Shown: in pieces, positions 5,177 through 6,391 of the stretch
Position numbering within the stretch: the stretch's first letter is position 1
How the letters are laid out: every line of letters starts with the position of its first letter
Source: Candidatus Thorarchaeota archaeon MP8T_1
Lineage (GTDB): Archaea > Asgardarchaeota > Thorarchaeia > Thorarchaeales > Thorarchaeaceae
DNA: 6,391 nucleotides
Direction of reading: 5' to 3'
NCBI GenBank assembly: GCA_002825465.1
Contig: PJER01000120.1
Coordinates: 1 to 6,391, forward strand
Made by a program: the position numbers and the translations under genes
Notes under the pieces: model-generated
Database searches by the model: none
What the model was told of the DNA's origin: nothing
What the model saw: the letters and a program-made list of their open reading frames with translations, nothing else

Positions 5177-5833
5177 TTATTCACCCTCTTGTGCTTCTCT
5201 CTGATAACGAGGAAGTTGTTTTGCACCAAGCTTGCCAAAGATTCGTATAGACTGCTGAGTCATATACATCTCTTCTTCCTTAGGATTCAAAGTTAGATTG
5301 TATTCTTTGAGAATAGTGTTGAGGGTTTCTCTACACTCCTCAAGTTTTGGACACTGTTTTCCGTCACTTGGTTTTTGGGACTCGAATGGTGTTCCATCAC
5401 ATAGTTTCCCACCATAGTTGGTATGTTCATACCAGATGATTACGCCAAGTCCAAGGGTGAAAACTATGTATACGTTGGTGTTGGCTTGGTAGTCAAAGCC
5501 TGTGAGTACTCCTTTCTCTCCGTCAACATTTTCAGTATCCAATCGATGACTGTTGGCATGTTGCTTAAGGGTGTCCTCAATCTTTGACTTTGCCCTACTA
5601 AGAACCCTAGAAACATATGCTGCGCTTGTGAACTGCATCCTGCGTATCTTTTCTTTCTCCTTCTCTGCTTTCTTTGGATCATTGATCTTACCATCAATCT
5701 CACTCGCAAGGATGTCAAAGATATACTCAGGAATGTCCTTGGGCTTCTCATACTCACTGAAGATGTCTGATGTGGGTTTCCCGTGATGGTACTCCCACCA
5801 GACCACTGCTTCATGAGTTGAGAGTAATCCCAT
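5177..5833 (-). CDS. Hypothetical protein with putative interrupted HTH; candidate operon regulator
   Basis: This 218-residue soluble protein is the first gene of the operon. I do not recognise a named family with certainty. The start LLSTHEAVVWWEYHHGKPTSDI (3-24) looks like helices 1-2 of a sigma-region-4/MarR-like helix-turn-helix. SAAYVSRVLSRAKSKIEDTL (70-89) looks like its recognition helix and following helix. Between them lies an extra, highly charged segment (~31-66, many Lys/Glu, probably helical). The second half starts with a probable beta-sheet (GEKGVLTGF, ~106-113; NVYIVF, VIIWYEH, ~120-137). Cys145, Cys161 and Cys167 (CPKLEEC) follow and may bind metal or form a redox site. The hydrophobic part at 121-134 is more likely a strand pair than a membrane helix. 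The ATG has GAGGAAGTG shortly upstream. Its place next to an elaborate divergent promoter fits an autoregulator; DNA binding is inferred from sequence pattern only. Confidence 0.7.
   Translation of the reverse strand: MGLLSTHEAVVWWEYHHGKPTSDIFSEYEKPKDIPEYIFDILASEIDGKINDPKKAEKEKEKIRRMQFTSAAYVSRVLSRAKSKIEDTLKQHANSHRLDTENVDGEKGVLTGFDYQANTNVYIVFTLGLGVIIWYEHTNYGGKLCDGTPFESQKPSDGKQCPKLEECRETLNTILKEYNLTLNPKEEEMYMTQQSIRIFGKLGAKQLPRYQREAQEGE
5181..5188 (-). promoter_or_regulatory. Shine-Dalgarno deciding the start of paralogue 1
   Basis: Minus-strand GAGGGTGA sits inside the last codons of the upstream gene, 5 bases before the ATG at 5175. It decides for the shorter reading of the bPH_2 gene and indicates translational coupling. 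Confidence 0.7.
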
Positions 5834-5902
5834 TGCACACTTCCTCGTGTCGCGCTACGTTTTAACCTTTTCTGGTCAAAATTTACTGCGCTGTGGTAAA
5901 CA

Positions 5903-5910
5903 TTTATATG
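5903..5910 (+). promoter_or_regulatory. TATA box for the ABC ATPase gene
   Basis: TTTATATG is preceded by GGTAAACA as the BRE. The expected start is near 5935, giving a leader of about 39 bases to the ATG at 5974. It is a close match to the archaeal BRE/TATA pattern. Start site not measured. Confidence 0.6.
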
Positions 5911-5916
5911 TAAACG

Positions 5917-5924
5917 AATATAAA
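5917..5924 (-). promoter_or_regulatory. TATA box for the bPH_2 operon
   Basis: Read on the minus strand, TTTATATT is preceded by GGTAAAGA as the BRE, nearly identical to the opposite promoter. The expected start is near 5892, giving a leader of about 59 bases. It lies only 6 bases from the plus-strand TATA box, so two full initiation complexes should not fit at once. Confidence 0.6.
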
Positions 5925-5937
5925 TCTTTACCATCGC

Positions 5938-5955
5938 GCTGTAAACTTTTACAGC
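5938..5955. repeat. Perfect 8-bp inverted repeat near the ABC gene start site
   Basis: GCTGTAAA-CT-TTTACAGC overlaps the outer arm of the larger dyad and the predicted start of the ABC transcript. It is a classic dimeric-operator shape (18 bp, centre 5946.5). Alternatively it is a small hairpin in the mRNA leader, ahead of the Shine-Dalgarno-like GGTGGT at 5961-5966. Confidence 0.6.
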
Positions 5956-5973
5956 TTCGCGGTGGTACAAATA

Positions 5974-6391
5974 ATGGCACGAAACGGAACGGTAATTCGG
6001 ACTGAAAGCCTGAGCAAGAACTTTGGTCCTGTTCAGGCTGTTAGAAATCTGAACCTAGAGGTTTCCTCTGGTAGCAGGTTTGGTTTTCTTGGCCCCAATG
6101 GGGCTGGTAAGACCACAACTGTGAGAATTCTGTCCGGGCTCTTAAGACAGACAAGCGGCAATGCTGATGTGTGCGGTTTTGATGTGAGCACTCAACGAGA
6201 TGCGATCAAGGCTGCGACCGGTCTGCTTCCTGAGTCTCCCGGATTATACTCTAAGCTATCAGCAGTGGAGTTTCTGGAGTTCATAGGAGCATTGAATGGA
6301 AAGAGCGGCGAGGTTCTGAACAGACGCATTGACAGTCTATTGGGAATGCTTGGACTTGAAGGACGACAAGACGACCTTCTAGAATCATATT
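5974..6391 (+). CDS. ABC transporter ATP-binding protein, N-terminal part
   Basis: The gene is partial: 139 codons are visible and the 3' end is beyond the right edge. It is an ABC nucleotide-binding domain of the CcmA/NatA/DrrA type that pairs with ABC-2 membrane subunits for export. The start IRTESLSKNFG is the usual first strand, with an aromatic A-loop-like Phe17 before GPVQAV. Walker A is GPNGAGKTT (40-48). The Q-loop position is occupied by Glu87 in LLPESPGLY, a substitution common in this subgroup. The signature, Walker B and H-loop lie outside the window. It hydrolyses ATP at the cytosolic face to drive transport; the cargo is unknown. GGTGGT lies 7 bases before the ATG. It is divergent from the bPH_2 operon and shares its symmetric promoter, suggesting coordinated or opposed expression. 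Confidence 0.93.
   Translation, partial: MARNGTVIRTESLSKNFGPVQAVRNLNLEVSSGSRFGFLGPNGAGKTTTVRILSGLLRQTSGNADVCGFDVSTQRDAIKAATGLLPESPGLYSKLSAVEFLEFIGALNGKSGEVLNRRIDSLLGMLGLEGRQDDLLESY

Larger units (their letters stand above)
1638..5892 (-). other. Predicted eight-gene transcription unit
   Basis: Eight same-strand genes run from the 218-aa protein to the 30-aa microprotein. Gaps are 1, 16, 123, 12, 2, 12 and 13 bases. The predicted transcription start is near 5892, about 25 bases downstream of the minus-strand TATA box. No internal promoter is evident, though the 123-base gap could hide one. The unit ends against the convergent TIM-barrel gene. Confidence 0.6.
5882..5945. repeat. 64-bp imperfect dyad forming a symmetric divergent promoter
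   Basis: Around a centre between 5913 and 5914, positions 5882-5909 pair with 5918-5945 at 24 of 28 positions. The matching blocks from outside in are TTTAC/GTAAA, GCGC/GCGC, TGGTAAA/TTTACCA and ATTTATAT/ATATAAAT. The inner two blocks are the BRE and TATA elements of the two opposite promoters. The outer two form a 10-mer, GCGCWGTAAA, located around each expected transcription start, in the same position relative to its own TATA box (26 bases). The outer blocks are not needed for basal promoter recognition and are therefore candidate operator sites. Confidence 0.75.

Noticed and set aside
5176..5238. Longer N-terminus for the first bPH_2 gene
   Set aside because: It overlaps the upstream gene, has no counterpart in the paralogues, and a strong Shine-Dalgarno serves the start at 5175.
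5464..5970. 168-codon frame on the minus strand overlapping the 218-aa gene and the promoter
   Set aside because: It is a shadow in another frame: the composition is biased toward Arg/Ser, and it would cover the TATA boxes and dyad.
1..6391. CRISPR arrays, tRNA/rRNA genes, insertion sequences
   Set aside because: I saw no regularly spaced repeats, cloverleaf-like sequences, transposase motifs or terminal inverted repeats in either strand.

Overview
The window looks archaeal. Start codons are preceded by strong Shine-Dalgarno sequences (GGAGATGA, GAGGGTGA, GGAAGGTGG). The one well-formed promoter region has BRE/TATA-like boxes rather than bacterial -35/-10 hexamers. Genes are tightly packed and base composition is moderate. 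The protein mix (a Gfo/Idh/MocA oxidoreductase, a TIM-barrel isomerase, archaeal-style bPH_2 membrane proteins and an ABC-2-type ATPase) would fit an Asgard archaeon such as a Thorarchaeota-like lineage. That placement is a guess, because no marker gene is present.

Layout. (1) 1-590, minus strand: N-terminal 196 codons of a Gfo/Idh/MocA-family NAD(P)-dependent oxidoreductase, running off the left edge. (2) 591-785: divergent intergenic region. (3) 786-1631, plus strand: sugar phosphate isomerase/epimerase-like TIM-barrel protein. (4) 1638-5833, minus strand: a compact eight-gene unit. In transcription order it holds a 218-aa protein with a putative interrupted helix-turn-helix, a bPH_2 membrane protein, a 68-aa two-helix membrane protein, a 27-aa single-helix microprotein, three more bPH_2 membrane proteins in tandem, and a 30-aa single-helix microprotein. 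Except for one gap of about 120 bases (4104-4226), the genes are separated by 1-16 bases, which implies co-transcription and translational coupling. (5) 5834-5973: a compact divergent promoter region. (6) 5974 to the right edge, plus strand: the start of an ABC transporter ATP-binding subunit.

The most interesting part is 1638-5973. Four paralogous membrane-anchored PH-fold proteins share a cytosolic N-terminal motif, a bPH_2 core and a C-terminal helix. They are interspersed with tiny membrane proteins that are easily missed in annotation. They appear to form one membrane-associated system. It is headed by a candidate DNA-binding protein and faces an ABC ATPase gene across a nearly symmetric promoter. 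In that promoter two BRE/TATA modules of the form TGGTAAAnATTTATAT lie on opposite strands only 6 bp apart, inside a 64-bp dyad whose 28-bp arms match at 24 positions. This suggests mutually exclusive or jointly repressed transcription of the bPH_2 operon and the ABC transporter. By analogy with the bacterial YdbS/YdbT bPH_2 pair, the system may act in envelope or membrane-stress defence. That function is inference only.
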